Below, piece after piece: positions 8,502-17,343 of a stretch of DNA of 64,000 bases. Source of the DNA: an uncultured Muribaculaceae bacterium (lineage in GTDB: Bacteria; Bacteroidota; Bacteroidia; Bacteroidales; Muribaculaceae); NCBI GenBank assembly GCA_910585275.1, contig CAJUCW010000017.1, positions 1 to 64,000 on the forward strand, written 5' to 3'. How positions within the stretch are numbered: position 1 is the first letter of the stretch; each line of letters begins with the position of its first letter. The position numbers and the translations under genes are program-made. Under the pieces are notes generated by a model that did no database searches, was not told the DNA's origin, and saw only the letters and a list, made by a program, of their open reading frames with translations.

Positions 8502-9317
8502 TCACTTGTTTTCCCTGACGAAAATTGCTTTGGTGATTCTTTCAATGCATCCGAAATAGATTACCAGCGTATCATCGTCGGGCATTTCTATCTGCAACAC
8601 CTGGTAATCAGACAAGCGGAGCAAGCCGGCGGCAGTATTCGCGCTCCACCGGTATTCTGCGCGGAAGGGCGCCTCATTATCAAAGGATGTACACAGCTCA
8701 CAGTTTCCGTCCTCTTTAAGCTCAATATATGATTCGGCGTATGAACTTGCCATGGGCTTACACTCGTCGTCATTCTTCATGTAGGCCTCGCTGCACCGCC
8801 ATTTGCCTACCACCCTTTCGGCCAGCGTCAGATCCTGCTGCGTAGCGCGGCGGAATGTCCACCTTGCCCGCATTTGGGTAATTTCTCCGGTTCCTGGGTT
8901 CATGCTCTGTGAGCCTTCTATCCCCAGTTCATCTGCAGTGAGCCGATATATGCGCTGCTGTGAAGGGGAATCAGCCAGTAAATCGTTAGCTTCGTCTACG
9001 CTCCATGTTCTTGTCGCAAGTGCTGTAAAGCCATCGGGATAGGTCATAACGCGTAGTTCAGTGCCGTCGGGGCGGAAGTCTATAGCCATGGCAACGTTGA
9101 CCTCGTTGTCGTCCTTGGTTTGCTCCTCCCATTTGCCATCATCGAATGTACTGAAGCCTGCCATTTGCCATTTACCTACGATGTGTTCGGCTATTGGCTG
9201 CAACACAGTTTCAGTAGGCTCATTGTTGTCGCTACAAGCGGTGAACGACACCAAGGATACACATATCAGTCCCAGCATTGTGAGCATGGTTGATAAGCTT
9301 TGGATTGCTTTTTGCAT
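8502..9317 (-). CDS. Lipoprotein with two lipocalin-like repeats
   Basis: 271 residues, lipobox SFTAC (Cys 28) followed by SDNNEPTE. Two repeats each begin with a V-G-K-W motif (IVGKWQMAGF at about 48 and VVGKWRCSEA at about 167), then a glycine-led strand (FRPDGTELRV; LKEDGNCELC) and a W-S strand (TWSVDEAN; RWSANTAA). This is the pattern of the Bacteroidota lipocalin-like lipoprotein family, small beta barrels that may bind lipids or other ligands. The signal peptide is nearly the same as that of the next upstream gene. The stop codon coincides with the edge of a relic paralogue. Last gene of the 12980-to-8502 operon. Confidence 0.65.
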   Translation of the reverse strand: MQKAIQSLSTMLTMLGLICVSLVSFTACSDNNEPTETVLQPIAEHIVGKWQMAGFSTFDDGKWEEQTKDDNEVNVAMAIDFRPDGTELRVMTYPDGFTALATRTWSVDEANDLLADSPSQQRIYRLTADELGIEGSQSMNPGTGEITQMRARWTFRRATQQDLTLAERVVGKWRCSEAYMKNDDECKPMASSYAESYIELKEDGNCELCTSFDNEAPFRAEYRWSANTAAGLLRLSDYQVLQIEMPDDDTLVIYFGCIERITKAIFVRENK

Positions 9318-9329
9318 ATTGTTCTTTTT

Positions 9330-9839
9330 TTATAAGATTGGTTTTGTCTGTGTAGATAGATTAGAAAGCAGAGTAGTAATAGTCGACGAATTAAAGATCG
9401 GAGGCTTTATAAGTACGAGGAAAGGGTTCAATACGTTATCATTATCAGCGTCGAAAGTGGCTTTGCAGATGGTTGTTCTTGTGGTGCTGTTGGTCACTAC
9501 GAACACGTAGCGTCCCTGCCATACCTCATCTTTTAGCGAATCAAATGCTCGTTGACAGGCTTCGAGCACTTCCTGGTCGCAAGCTTCCGAAGTGCCTTGC
9601 TTGGTCACTGAGGTTACTGACCCGGATGCGCCGAGGGCAGTCCTGAATGTGGCCTCGATTTTGTTCTTGTCGTCCATAAAATCGGGAGTGGCAGGTACCA
9701 CTTCCTCAAACTTCCACGAGTAGGTTACTTCTGCCACCGGCTCGTCTTCGTCGCTGCAAGCGGTGAATGTAACTAAAGATATACATACCAGCGCCAGCAT
9801 CGCGAGCATGGTCGATAGGTTTTGGATTACTTTTTGCAT
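9330..9839 (-). CDS. Small lipoprotein of unknown function
   Basis: 169 residues, lipobox TFTAC (Cys 28) then SDEDEPVAE. The leader (MQKVIQNLSTMLAMLALVCISLVTFTACSD, split here only for description) differs from that of the following gene at just a few positions, while the mature parts are unrelated. The mature protein has a helix-strand layout with DQEVLEACQRAFDSLKDEVWQGRYVFVVTNSTT, i.e. two Cys and a final strand pair. No family was recognised. It is 23 bp after the legumain-like fusion gene and 12 bp before the lipocalin-like gene. Confidence 0.6.
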   Translation of the reverse strand: MQKVIQNLSTMLAMLALVCISLVTFTACSDEDEPVAEVTYSWKFEEVVPATPDFMDDKNKIEATFRTALGASGSVTSVTKQGTSEACDQEVLEACQRAFDSLKDEVWQGRYVFVVTNSTTRTTICKATFDADNDNVLNPFLVLIKPPIFNSSTITTLLSNLSTQTKPIL

Positions 9840-9862
9840 ATTGTTATTTCTGAAATTGATTA

Positions 9863-11986
9863 TTACTGTTTGAAATTGATAAATTCAGACATATCTGATG
9901 TATAGAGGTTGCCATAGTTTTGGGCATTATAAACCATCACATGACTACCTACCGTATTGATAAACAGCCTGTAATACAGGTCGCGCATACCGATAGACTG
10001 ATTGGCTCCTATCTGTTCTATGAATGTACTTGTGAAGCGGTTGCTCATCCATATTTTCATGTCGCTGTTGAACACATCGGCCTTTGAAGTTTCATCGCCG
10101 TTTGCAGCCGTTATGAAGAGCATCCCCGGTACGCCTTCGCATTTTTCAAGCACCCCGCCCGAGTAACAGGCCTCTACCATCATAAGCAGCTTGCGGTAGC
10201 AACCATTCCGGTTCATTTCCATGAAAACGGGTGCCAACACATCACCTGTAAAGGCATAATATTCTTCATCCCAGCACATCGCTCCTGGCATACCATGCCC
10301 GCTCCAGAAGATGAATATATTGTCGTTTTCGGTTGACTGAATCACTTCCTGAATCTTATCGGTAGTTTCGCCGTTCAATATCCGACCGATATCCGCGGGG
10401 GTCAGGTCAGACATGCGGTAATCAATCTTTACGCCCTCATAAACATTATTCCCATTCGGTGTAACCCTGATTACACCTTGATTGGGATTGGAGGTATTGC
10501 AGGCAATGTCATCCTCCATAATCAGGACTATATGGTCATCGGTATAACCGGATGCTTTAAGACGCTGGTAAATAGCAAGCACATCCGCCTGATGCCGATA
10601 ATTGGACCATCCGCTTGAAGAAGCCACAAGCAATGCCCAGTTACCTTTGTGCTCAGGATAAGTTATATCACCTGAATCATTGAAATCCTGCATCTGGGAA
10701 GCCTTCCAGTTCCAACCCGCAAGAGTGGCTTCTGTACGGTTGCCGCCATCGCTGGTATTGTAATCGAGTATTATATATTTCCCGTTGTAAACCTTGAAGT
10801 TGTGATAAGTGGTTGCAAGGACATTGGTAAATACTTTCGCATCGAATCTCAAATGCCCCGAAGCACCTTTCACATAAGGAGAACCACCCCGTGAAAGAGC
10901 ATCCACAACCAACCCCATGTCCTCGCCGGTCCAGCTTCCCATGTTCATGTCTTTGCCTGACACAATAGCACGGAGAGCCTTCTGCAGCGACACTTCAGGT
11001 TGCAGCAATCTCATCCATGCCGCATAGCCTATGAGCATGGCGGCATCGTAAAGCTGGGCCTCACCAAGTGTAGGAGTCTGATTGAAAAAGGTTTTATATG
11101 ACACATCAAAGCCAGACTCGGGATCAGAACCGAAGGCCACACCCTCCATCCCTTCTGCTTTCTCACCATATATGGCAAGAACATCGGCACCGTATGCAGT
11201 ATCGGAGAACAATAACCGTGGTGCTGAAGTCCCGGCTTTTGGCTGAATTTTGTATGCTTCGAGCATAGGCCCCATCTCATCAACTTCCGAGGGAATACAA
11301 ATGACGTATTCTGCACCCGACTGCATAGCCAGCCTTGTCATATCGGCAAGTGTGGAATTGTTGTAAGCAAATACTCCTTTGCTTTCCAGCCCAAGTTCCT
11401 TGGCTTGAAAGGCGAACCAGTCTATGAATGTCTGACCGTAACCGTCATTCTCCTTTGCAAGAAGAGACACGCTTTTACCTCCGTAGTTGATGACTTTGGA
11501 CAGCAGCACTTCGCATTGGGTAATGTCAGTCTCTGTCATGGCCCACAGATAGCCGGTAGAGGCGTAGGCCCTTACGAGTTGTTCTGCCGTTGCCAAAGTG
11601 AAGTAAGTTTTCCCGGAAGGCGTAAGAGCGGCGGCAAGTTCCTCTGCATTGGATGAGTAAAGACCTCCAATCACGGCATATATATCGTCACGGAAGGCAA
11701 GATCTTCGGCAAGTTCCGGGATATCCGCTGTTGATTCATCATAATACTCAAATTTCAATCGGATGCCCTTGTTCTGATTCTTGAAAGCGCGTTCAAAGTT
11801 GGTCGCAAACATGCCGAGCGTCCTTTTCCAATGAGCGTCAAGGCCGTTTTCCATAGGAAGGACAATCGCGACGATATGTTCTGTCCACTGTCTGTTATCT
11901 TTAGGCTGAAGTTCATCCTTGTCGGAACAGCCACAAAAGCATAGCAGACATATGAATGCTATAATTTTTATCTCAACTGCCCTCAT
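9863..11986 (-). CDS. Lipoprotein fusing a type I periplasmic-binding domain to a legumain-like (C13) cysteine peptidase
   Basis: 707 residues with lipobox FCGC (Cys 20). Residues about 37-410 look like a branched-chain amino-acid type periplasmic-binding protein: IVAIVLPM opening strand, AVIGGLYSSNAEELA, the EQLVRAYASTGYLWAM and LLAKENDGYGQTFIDWF segments. Residues about 448-700 match the legumain/C13 peptidase core closely: NWALLVASSSGWSNYRHQAD, then GYTDDHIVLIMEDDIACN, NGNNVYEGVKIDY, FIFWSGHG (catalytic His564), LLMMVEACYSG (catalytic Cys607) and ITAANGDE. Both catalytic residues and the plant/animal-like YRHQADV motif are intact. Predicted role: a periplasmic or surface asparaginyl-type endopeptidase whose activity or placement depends on ligand binding (inference). 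Overlaps the upstream binding-protein gene by 14 bp. Confidence 0.85.
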   Translation of the reverse strand: MRAVEIKIIAFICLLCFCGCSDKDELQPKDNRQWTEHIVAIVLPMENGLDAHWKRTLGMFATNFERAFKNQNKGIRLKFEYYDESTADIPELAEDLAFRDDIYAVIGGLYSSNAEELAAALTPSGKTYFTLATAEQLVRAYASTGYLWAMTETDITQCEVLLSKVINYGGKSVSLLAKENDGYGQTFIDWFAFQAKELGLESKGVFAYNNSTLADMTRLAMQSGAEYVICIPSEVDEMGPMLEAYKIQPKAGTSAPRLLFSDTAYGADVLAIYGEKAEGMEGVAFGSDPESGFDVSYKTFFNQTPTLGEAQLYDAAMLIGYAAWMRLLQPEVSLQKALRAIVSGKDMNMGSWTGEDMGLVVDALSRGGSPYVKGASGHLRFDAKVFTNVLATTYHNFKVYNGKYIILDYNTSDGGNRTEATLAGWNWKASQMQDFNDSGDITYPEHKGNWALLVASSSGWSNYRHQADVLAIYQRLKASGYTDDHIVLIMEDDIACNTSNPNQGVIRVTPNGNNVYEGVKIDYRMSDLTPADIGRILNGETTDKIQEVIQSTENDNIFIFWSGHGMPGAMCWDEEYYAFTGDVLAPVFMEMNRNGCYRKLLMMVEACYSGGVLEKCEGVPGMLFITAANGDETSKADVFNSDMKIWMSNRFTSTFIEQIGANQSIGMRDLYYRLFINTVGSHVMVYNAQNYGNLYTSDMSEFINFKQ

Positions 11987-12980
11987 AATATTCTTTTTCT
12001 TTTGTTATCGCTTGATGACGAATTTGTTCCATGATATCCTTATATTCGACCTCATATAGAGGCGAAAGTCTCCAGTCGGCATAACCGCTTTCCAAACCGT
12101 AAAGCTGCGCTTCAGGCATTGTGCCTATCGTTGACCATTCCATAAGATATTCAAGAATCAGACGGTCGATTTCTTTGATAACAGAGCCTGTGATTTTATT
12201 GGAAAGCCCGCTTTGGTCAATATCCATGCCGGCAAGAAATGGGGAATCTTCGTTTTCGCGTGAATAGCGGTAGATGCCTGCGTTTGAGCCTCCGGCAACA
12301 GGAAATATATAGCCGTATTCCTTTGACCAGTCGCTCATTTTTTGATATGTGAGTGACGACTGAATATATCCCGTCCAGTCTTCGGCAAGATATTTGACAT
12401 CACATTCCCCTTGAAATCCGGCAATAAACCCGTCTCTGGCAATCCCAATCGGGCTGTCGGAGTCATTGGCAAGCAACGCCAATGCTTTTTTATCACCGCA
12501 ACACTCAGCTGCGGTCGCTCCGGCGATATAGGATGCGCCATACATTGAAATCTGGAAAGTATGGATGTTCGGATCGTTGTATCGTTTCCGACTCTCAAAC
12601 AACAGTATGCTTTTATTGGCGGTGAGACTGTGTTCTTTGAGATATTTCTCTGCTATAGGTTCATAGTCACTTGTTGCAAGCACGAAAAGAACAGGAATGT
12701 TGCTTTCCGGTCGCACAAGCCAATCGGAAAATATTTTCTCTGCCTCATCAAGCGACTCTGGTGAATAGATGTATATGTCGGTTTCAGGTTGTTTCAACTT
12801 GAAACGCTGCACCCCTTCGAGGATACAATCGTTATAGCTCATATCGCCGAGACCTCCCGGCGAGAAGAGAAATATAATCTGAGGCTGTGGCGAATCAGCC
12901 TCAGGGTCATCATCCTTGCTGCACGCGGAGATTATCATCAACACAAGAAGTAAGGACAACAATCGGAAGTATTGCTTCAT
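11973..12980 (-). CDS. BMP-family (PnrA/Med-like) substrate-binding lipoprotein
   Basis: 335 residues from the ATG at 12980; an in-frame start at 13004 exists, but it lies within about 14 bp of the -7 box at 13018-13025, and the later start gives a normal signal peptide with lipobox MIISAC. The sequence IIFLFSPGGLGDMSYNDCILEGVQRF is the signature opening of the basic membrane protein (BMP) family, whose members bind nucleosides or similar ligands. SIGIARDGFIAGF-like text (DSPIGIARDGFIAGFQGE) and FPVAGGSNAGIY are further family hallmarks. No ABC permease or ATPase lies nearby, so it may be a sensor or ligand-delivery protein rather than a transporter part. First gene of the operon with the legumain fusion. 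Confidence 0.8.
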   Translation of the reverse strand: MKQYFRLLSLLLVLMIISACSKDDDPEADSPQPQIIFLFSPGGLGDMSYNDCILEGVQRFKLKQPETDIYIYSPESLDEAEKIFSDWLVRPESNIPVLFVLATSDYEPIAEKYLKEHSLTANKSILLFESRKRYNDPNIHTFQISMYGASYIAGATAAECCGDKKALALLANDSDSPIGIARDGFIAGFQGECDVKYLAEDWTGYIQSSLTYQKMSDWSKEYGYIFPVAGGSNAGIYRYSRENEDSPFLAGMDIDQSGLSNKITGSVIKEIDRLILEYLMEWSTIGTMPEAQLYGLESGYADWRLSPLYEVEYKDIMEQIRHQAITKEKEYYEGS

Positions 12981-13017
12981 ATTTTTAATCACTTGGGCGT
13001 TCAATTCTTAAATAATG

Positions 13018-13025
13018 CAAAGTTA
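13018..13025 (-). promoter_or_regulatory. Putative -7 box for the 12980-to-8502 operon
   Basis: TAACTTTG on the minus strand, the same eight bases as at 8206-8213 and 17032-17039. No clear -33 TTTG element. Its position supports the 12980 start of the BMP-family gene. Confidence 0.45.
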
Positions 13026-13165
13026 GCCATTGCGCGCCTACGGGACACTCCCAGACTCCGAGTTATCCTCCACGAAATTCATCCATGCTCTCCATAGAAT
13101 TCATTACAAAGACATAATTACCTTAAAATCAAATTATTAATCAATTACAAACATCCAACTAACTA

Positions 13166-13200
13166 CAAAAAAGAAGACCCCGTTTTTCAAACGGAGCCTT
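13166..13200 (-). terminator. Rho-independent terminator after the TPR-AraC gene
   Basis: On the minus strand an imperfect stem built around CCGTTT/AAACGG with a 3-nt loop, extended by AAG/CTT and two wobble-tolerant pairs, is followed by a six-T tract. It lies 38 bp after the stop codon of the 13239-15068 gene. Confidence 0.75.
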
Positions 13201-13238
13201 AATTATGTGATGTAATTTATTATGTTGTGAGCCTTAAT

Positions 13239-15068
13239 TTAAACCTCGGATGAAATGGACGCTTCCCCGGCCCTGAAATCGGAAGGGCTCATACCAAACC
13301 TGCGTTTGAAGTGGCTATAAAATGCGCCATTGGACATCTGTGCCTCTTTTGCTATGGCATCAAAATTCCATTGCGGATTCTCTCTCATAAGCTTCACAGC
13401 GTAATCGAGGCGGCAGTTCTGGATATATTGCGAGAAAGTGCATCCCGCAAATTCCTTGAACAACAGGGCAAATTTGTTGGCTGAAATTTTGAATTCTGCC
13501 ATTAAGTCTTTACGAGAGAAATTCGGATTTAGGTATAGCCTTCGCGCCTGAATTTCGTGATTCATGCGAATAAATAATGTCTTATCACCTTCCGTTAATA
13601 GCGATTCACTATTTTCAGGGCTTTCACTTGAAGCGGACTCTACATTATTTTCAGTCGTTTCTGTTAACGGAGCTTCTATGTCTGTCTTCTTTTTCGCGTC
13701 AGCAAGCTCTTTCCTCAACTGTAATACCTCTTCCTGTCGCTCAAACAGTTCATCTTTATAGCCTATCAATTCATCAATGGTTTTCACCATCACCTTGTTT
13801 TTGCGCCTTATAGTCTTATTGTAGCGTAATATCCTTATTATGAATACAAATGCAAGTATGATGAAAATAAGTGCTGAACCTATTATGATGTTGCGGATTA
13901 AAATTGATGCTGATTGCTGTTCAAGCTGGAGTGCTTGTTCCTGAGTCTTATAGATCTCGGCAAGTTCGAGAGCTTTGGTGCTTCGGTCGCGCTCACGAAG
14001 GGTGTCGCTCATCTGTTGGATGGTATTGGCGACACGCAAGGCTTCCGCTGTTTTGTTTAAACCGATATATGCCTCCTGCTCCCGTCTCAAATGACCGTAG
14101 ATGTAATCATAGCTCAACGTGTCGGCATTTGCCTGCCAGTATTTTTTTTCATCCTTAATGTACATCAAGGCCTCGGCATAGCGTTTCCTGGCCAATAGAT
14201 AAGGCACAATGAACTGTGCGCCGTCAGGAGTTTGAAAGTAATCAGTCGCCATGAGCTTGCGGGAAAGTTCATCTGCCTTACCGTAGTCTCCTTCAAGTGC
14301 CAGCATACAAGCAAATGCCCCATACGCACTCGCCCGGCGCATATCCACAAGACCATCGGGGATATCATCTTTTGATTCAAGACAATCCATGGCTCTTTCA
14401 AAACGCGGCAGCATGGCTATGGCATCGCGATACCGGCCGTCGCCGTATAGCGTCTGTATGTATGAGCCAAGTGAATAAACATAATCGTCGGCGGTCTTGA
14501 ATAGGCTGGATTGGACTGCCTCCTTTTCAAGAATATCCGCAGCCTCGCCGAGTTTGACGTAGGCTTCCTCTTTCCTACCGAATTCCCATAAGTTTTCCGC
14601 CAGAGAAACATCAAAATTAGCTTCTTGAATCCTTAAAAGGCTGTCGGAAGCAATTTTCAAGCCCTCGATACACAGGCGTACACTCTCTTCATAGTTGCCG
14701 TTCTGATGGTAATCATCAACAATGATTTCAAGAAGAGAGAGGAAAACCAGAGCATCCTCACGCGATTCCGGCATACTGTAAGCCTCCAGTCCGTAGCGTA
14801 GCGCATTTTTATAATCCGAGAGGCCGATATGATAAGCCAGATTGCGAAGTCGAGCAATGTCAAACTTGCTTAAAAGATTCTTCTGTTCAACTGTGTCAAG
14901 TAAGGCAAGTGCCCGTTCCGGATGGCCTATAGTAATGCTGTAGATATATTCCGCACTGTAGATGCTGTCATCAGCTTCAGGACGCGACTCGCCGGAGCCA
15001 CATCCAGATGTTATGGACACTGTCAGTAGGATAAATATCCCTATGATATATAAAAGAATATTCTTCAT
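13239..15068 (-). CDS. Membrane-bound TPR/AraC-type transcription regulator, copy B
   Basis: 609 residues from ATG 15068; the open frame extends upstream to 15116, but the 15068 start aligns with the paralogue. Order: signal peptide with lipobox-like TSGC, TPR-type helical repeats in the periplasm (about 35-370), one transmembrane helix (ILIRNIIIGSALIFIILAF, about 390-410), a coiled-coil linker (NKTIRRKNKVMVKTIDELIGYKDELFERQEEVLQLRKEL), then a C-terminal AraC-type helix-turn-helix domain (FSRKDLMAEFKISANKFALLFKEF and AKEAQMSNGAFYSHFKRRFGMSPSDFR). A one-protein transmembrane signalling design common in Bacteroidales. The C-terminal half is almost identical to copy A, while the TPR part has diverged. 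Its own promoter copy appears decayed, so it probably relies on the promoter at 17032-17062. Confidence 0.85.
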   Translation of the reverse strand: MKNILLYIIGIFILLTVSITSGCGSGESRPEADDSIYSAEYIYSITIGHPERALALLDTVEQKNLLSKFDIARLRNLAYHIGLSDYKNALRYGLEAYSMPESREDALVFLSLLEIIVDDYHQNGNYEESVRLCIEGLKIASDSLLRIQEANFDVSLAENLWEFGRKEEAYVKLGEAADILEKEAVQSSLFKTADDYVYSLGSYIQTLYGDGRYRDAIAMLPRFERAMDCLESKDDIPDGLVDMRRASAYGAFACMLALEGDYGKADELSRKLMATDYFQTPDGAQFIVPYLLARKRYAEALMYIKDEKKYWQANADTLSYDYIYGHLRREQEAYIGLNKTAEALRVANTIQQMSDTLRERDRSTKALELAEIYKTQEQALQLEQQSASILIRNIIIGSALIFIILAFVFIIRILRYNKTIRRKNKVMVKTIDELIGYKDELFERQEEVLQLRKELADAKKKTDIEAPLTETTENNVESASSESPENSESLLTEGDKTLFIRMNHEIQARRLYLNPNFSRKDLMAEFKISANKFALLFKEFAGCTFSQYIQNCRLDYAVKLMRENPQWNFDAIAKEAQMSNGAFYSHFKRRFGMSPSDFRAGEASISSEV

Positions 15069-15098
15069 TATATCGCCATCATTCAGCATAATAAATTG

Positions 15099-15106
15099 CA
15101 AAGTGT
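15099..15106 (-). other. Decayed promoter copy between the tandem regulators
   Basis: The sequence just upstream of copy B (CGCCATC, then CAGCATAA, then TTGCAAAG) is a duplicate of that upstream of copy A, but where copy A has TAACTTTG this copy reads ACACTTTG on the minus strand, losing the conserved TA of the -7 box. Confidence 0.5.
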
Positions 15107-15151
15107 GTCTGTCCAATGATAATTCCGGTGTATGAAGGACAGTTACATCAT

Positions 15152-16990
15152 TTACTCGCTTTGCTTTTGCGATGAAATGGACGCTTCCCCGGCCCTGAAA
15201 TCGGAAGGACTCATACCAAACCTGCGTTTGAAATGGCTGTAAAATGCGCCATTGGACATCTGTGCCTCTTTTGCTATGGCATCAAAATTCCATTGCGGAT
15301 TCTCTCTCATAAGCTTCACAGCGTAATCGAGGCGGTAGTTCTGGATATATTGCGAGAACGTGCATCCCGCAAATTCCTTGAACAACAGGGCGAATTTGTT
15401 GGCTGAAATTTTGAATTCTGCCATTAAGTCTTTACGAGAGAATTTCGAATTTAGATATAGCTTTCGCGCCTGAATTTCGTGATTCATGCGAATATATAAG
15501 GTCTTATCACCTTCCGTTAATAGCGATTCACTATTTTCAGGGATTTCACTTGAAGCGGATTCTACATTATTTTCAGTCGTTTCTGTTAACGGTGCTTCTA
15601 TGTCTGTCTTCTTTTTCGCCTCGTCAAGTTCTTTCCTCAACTGTAAGACCTCTTCCTGTCGCTCAAAAAGTTCATCTTTATAACCTATCAATTCATCAAT
15701 GGTTTTCACCATTACCTTATTTTTGTTATTGATAGTCTTGTTATAACGTAATATCCTTATTATGAATACAACTGCAAGTATAAGTAAAATCAGTGCGGAA
15801 CCGATTATTATATTGCGAATTAAGATTGATGCTGATTGCTGTTCAAGCTGTAGTGCTTGTTCCTGAGTCTTATAGATTTCGGCCAGCTCAAGAGCTTTGG
15901 CGCTTCGGTCGCGCTCACGAAGAGTGTCGCTCATCTGTTGGATGGTATTGGCAACACGCAGGGCTTCCGCTGTTTTGTTTAAACCGGTGAGTGCCTCTTG
16001 CTCGCGTTTCAAATGAAAGTCGATGTAGTCATAGCTCAACGTGTCGGCATTTGCCTGCCAGTATTCTTTTTCATCCTGAAGTAAGTTCAAGGCCTCGGCA
16101 TAGCGTTTCCGGGCCAACAGATAAGGTACGAGCAGCTGTCCGCCGTCAGGCGTTTTCGAGTAATCTGTCTCCAGTAGCTTGCGATAAAGTTCATCCGCCT
16201 TACGGTTATCTCCTTCAAAAGCCAGCATAGATGCAAACGCAGCATACGCACTCGCGCGGCGCATATCCACAAGCCCGTTGGGAATATCATCTTTTGACTC
16301 AAGACAATCCATGGCCTGTTCATAACGCGGCAGCATCGCTATGGCATCGCGATAACGGCAGTCGCTGTATAGCGACTGTATGTATGCGCCAAGCGAATAA
16401 ACATAATCATCGGCGGTCTTGTAAAGACGGTCTTTGGCAGCCTCTTTTTCAAGAATATCCACAGCCTCACCGAGTTTGAGGTAGGCTTCGTCTTTCCTGC
16501 CGAATTCCCATAAGTTTTCTGCCAGAGCTATATCAAAATTAGCTTCTTCAGTCCTTAAAAGGCTATCGGAAGCCAGTTTCAATCCCTCAGTACACATGCG
16601 TACACTCTCCTCATAGTTGCCGTTCTCGTAGTAATCATCAGCAATGACTTCAAGAAGAGAGAGGAAAACCTGAGTATCCTCTCGCGCCTCCGGCATATCG
16701 TATGCCTCAAGACCATATCGCAGTGCGTTTTTATAGTCCGAAAGCCCGTTATGATAGGCCAGACAGCGAAGGCGAGCGATGTCAAACTCACTCATGAGAT
16801 TCTTCTGTTCAGCAGTATCAAGTAAGGCAAGTGCCCGTTCCGGATTGTCGATAGAAATGCTGTTGAGATATTCAACACTGTAGATGCTGTCGGCAGCTTC
16901 CGTACGCGACTCGCCGGAGCCACATCCCGATGTCAGGAGCATGGCCGACAGGATAAAAATCCAGGTGAGATATATGAGAAAGTTCTTCAT
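15152..16990 (-). CDS. Membrane-bound TPR/AraC-type transcription regulator, copy A
   Basis: 612 residues from ATG 16990 (a GTG lies one codon earlier). Same plan as copy B: lipobox-like LTSGC, periplasmic TPR repeats, one membrane helix (IIIGSALILLILAVVFIIRIL, split by charged ends), coiled coil, and AraC-type helix-turn-helix at about 495-605. The first gene of a two-gene transcript; 83 bp separate its stop from the start of copy B. The proximity to the operon with the BMP and legumain lipoproteins makes that operon a candidate target, but this is inference. Ends in ISSQKQSE where copy B ends in ISSEV. Confidence 0.85.
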   Translation of the reverse strand: MKNFLIYLTWIFILSAMLLTSGCGSGESRTEAADSIYSVEYLNSISIDNPERALALLDTAEQKNLMSEFDIARLRCLAYHNGLSDYKNALRYGLEAYDMPEAREDTQVFLSLLEVIADDYYENGNYEESVRMCTEGLKLASDSLLRTEEANFDIALAENLWEFGRKDEAYLKLGEAVDILEKEAAKDRLYKTADDYVYSLGAYIQSLYSDCRYRDAIAMLPRYEQAMDCLESKDDIPNGLVDMRRASAYAAFASMLAFEGDNRKADELYRKLLETDYSKTPDGGQLLVPYLLARKRYAEALNLLQDEKEYWQANADTLSYDYIDFHLKREQEALTGLNKTAEALRVANTIQQMSDTLRERDRSAKALELAEIYKTQEQALQLEQQSASILIRNIIIGSALILLILAVVFIIRILRYNKTINNKNKVMVKTIDELIGYKDELFERQEEVLQLRKELDEAKKKTDIEAPLTETTENNVESASSEIPENSESLLTEGDKTLYIRMNHEIQARKLYLNSKFSRKDLMAEFKISANKFALLFKEFAGCTFSQYIQNYRLDYAVKLMRENPQWNFDAIAKEAQMSNGAFYSHFKRRFGMSPSDFRAGEASISSQKQSE

Positions 16991-17031
16991 CACGTTTTAT
17001 TATATCGCCATCTTTCAGCATAAATAATTTG

Positions 17032-17062
17032 CAAAGTTACAATTTTTCCTTACTTCGTCAAA
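17032..17062 (-). promoter_or_regulatory. Promoter of the tandem TPR-AraC regulators
   Basis: On the minus strand TTTG (17062-17059), 19 bp, then TAACTTTG (17039-17032): a full match to the Bacteroidota sigma-ABfr consensus, 42 bp upstream of the start of copy A. Confidence 0.8.
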
Positions 17063-17343
17063 TTTCATTTCAGCAGGCACTTGTACAAAAAAACAACCCA
17101 TTCTTATAAGCCCACGCTAAAACACAAAAATATATACGCAAACGGAGTCCCTTTAATTATAAAAGCAAATTTTACAATTATTTCTGTGTTTTTTTAAATA
17201 ATCGAGGCTATTTCTGTAAAGGATTGGTGAAACCATAAATGCGTCACGGGGGAATTTTTTTGTTAAAAATTTCACCTGCGATGCAAGATTACAGGAATCG
17301 TTCGATTTGATATAATAGAACAACCAATAAAAATACAAACGAT
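17063..17343. other. Divergent intergenic region, AT-rich
   Basis: Between the minus-strand regulators and the plus-strand NigD-like gene. Apart from the minus promoter nothing strong is visible. No TAnnTTTG match is present directly upstream of 17344, which fits transcription by an alternative sigma factor, possibly the ECF factor encoded at 18172 (inference). Confidence 0.4.

Noticed and set aside
17063..17343. TAnnTTTG promoter for the NigD-like gene
   Set aside because: Only partial matches (such as GATTTG followed by ATATAAT) were found, without suitable spacing.
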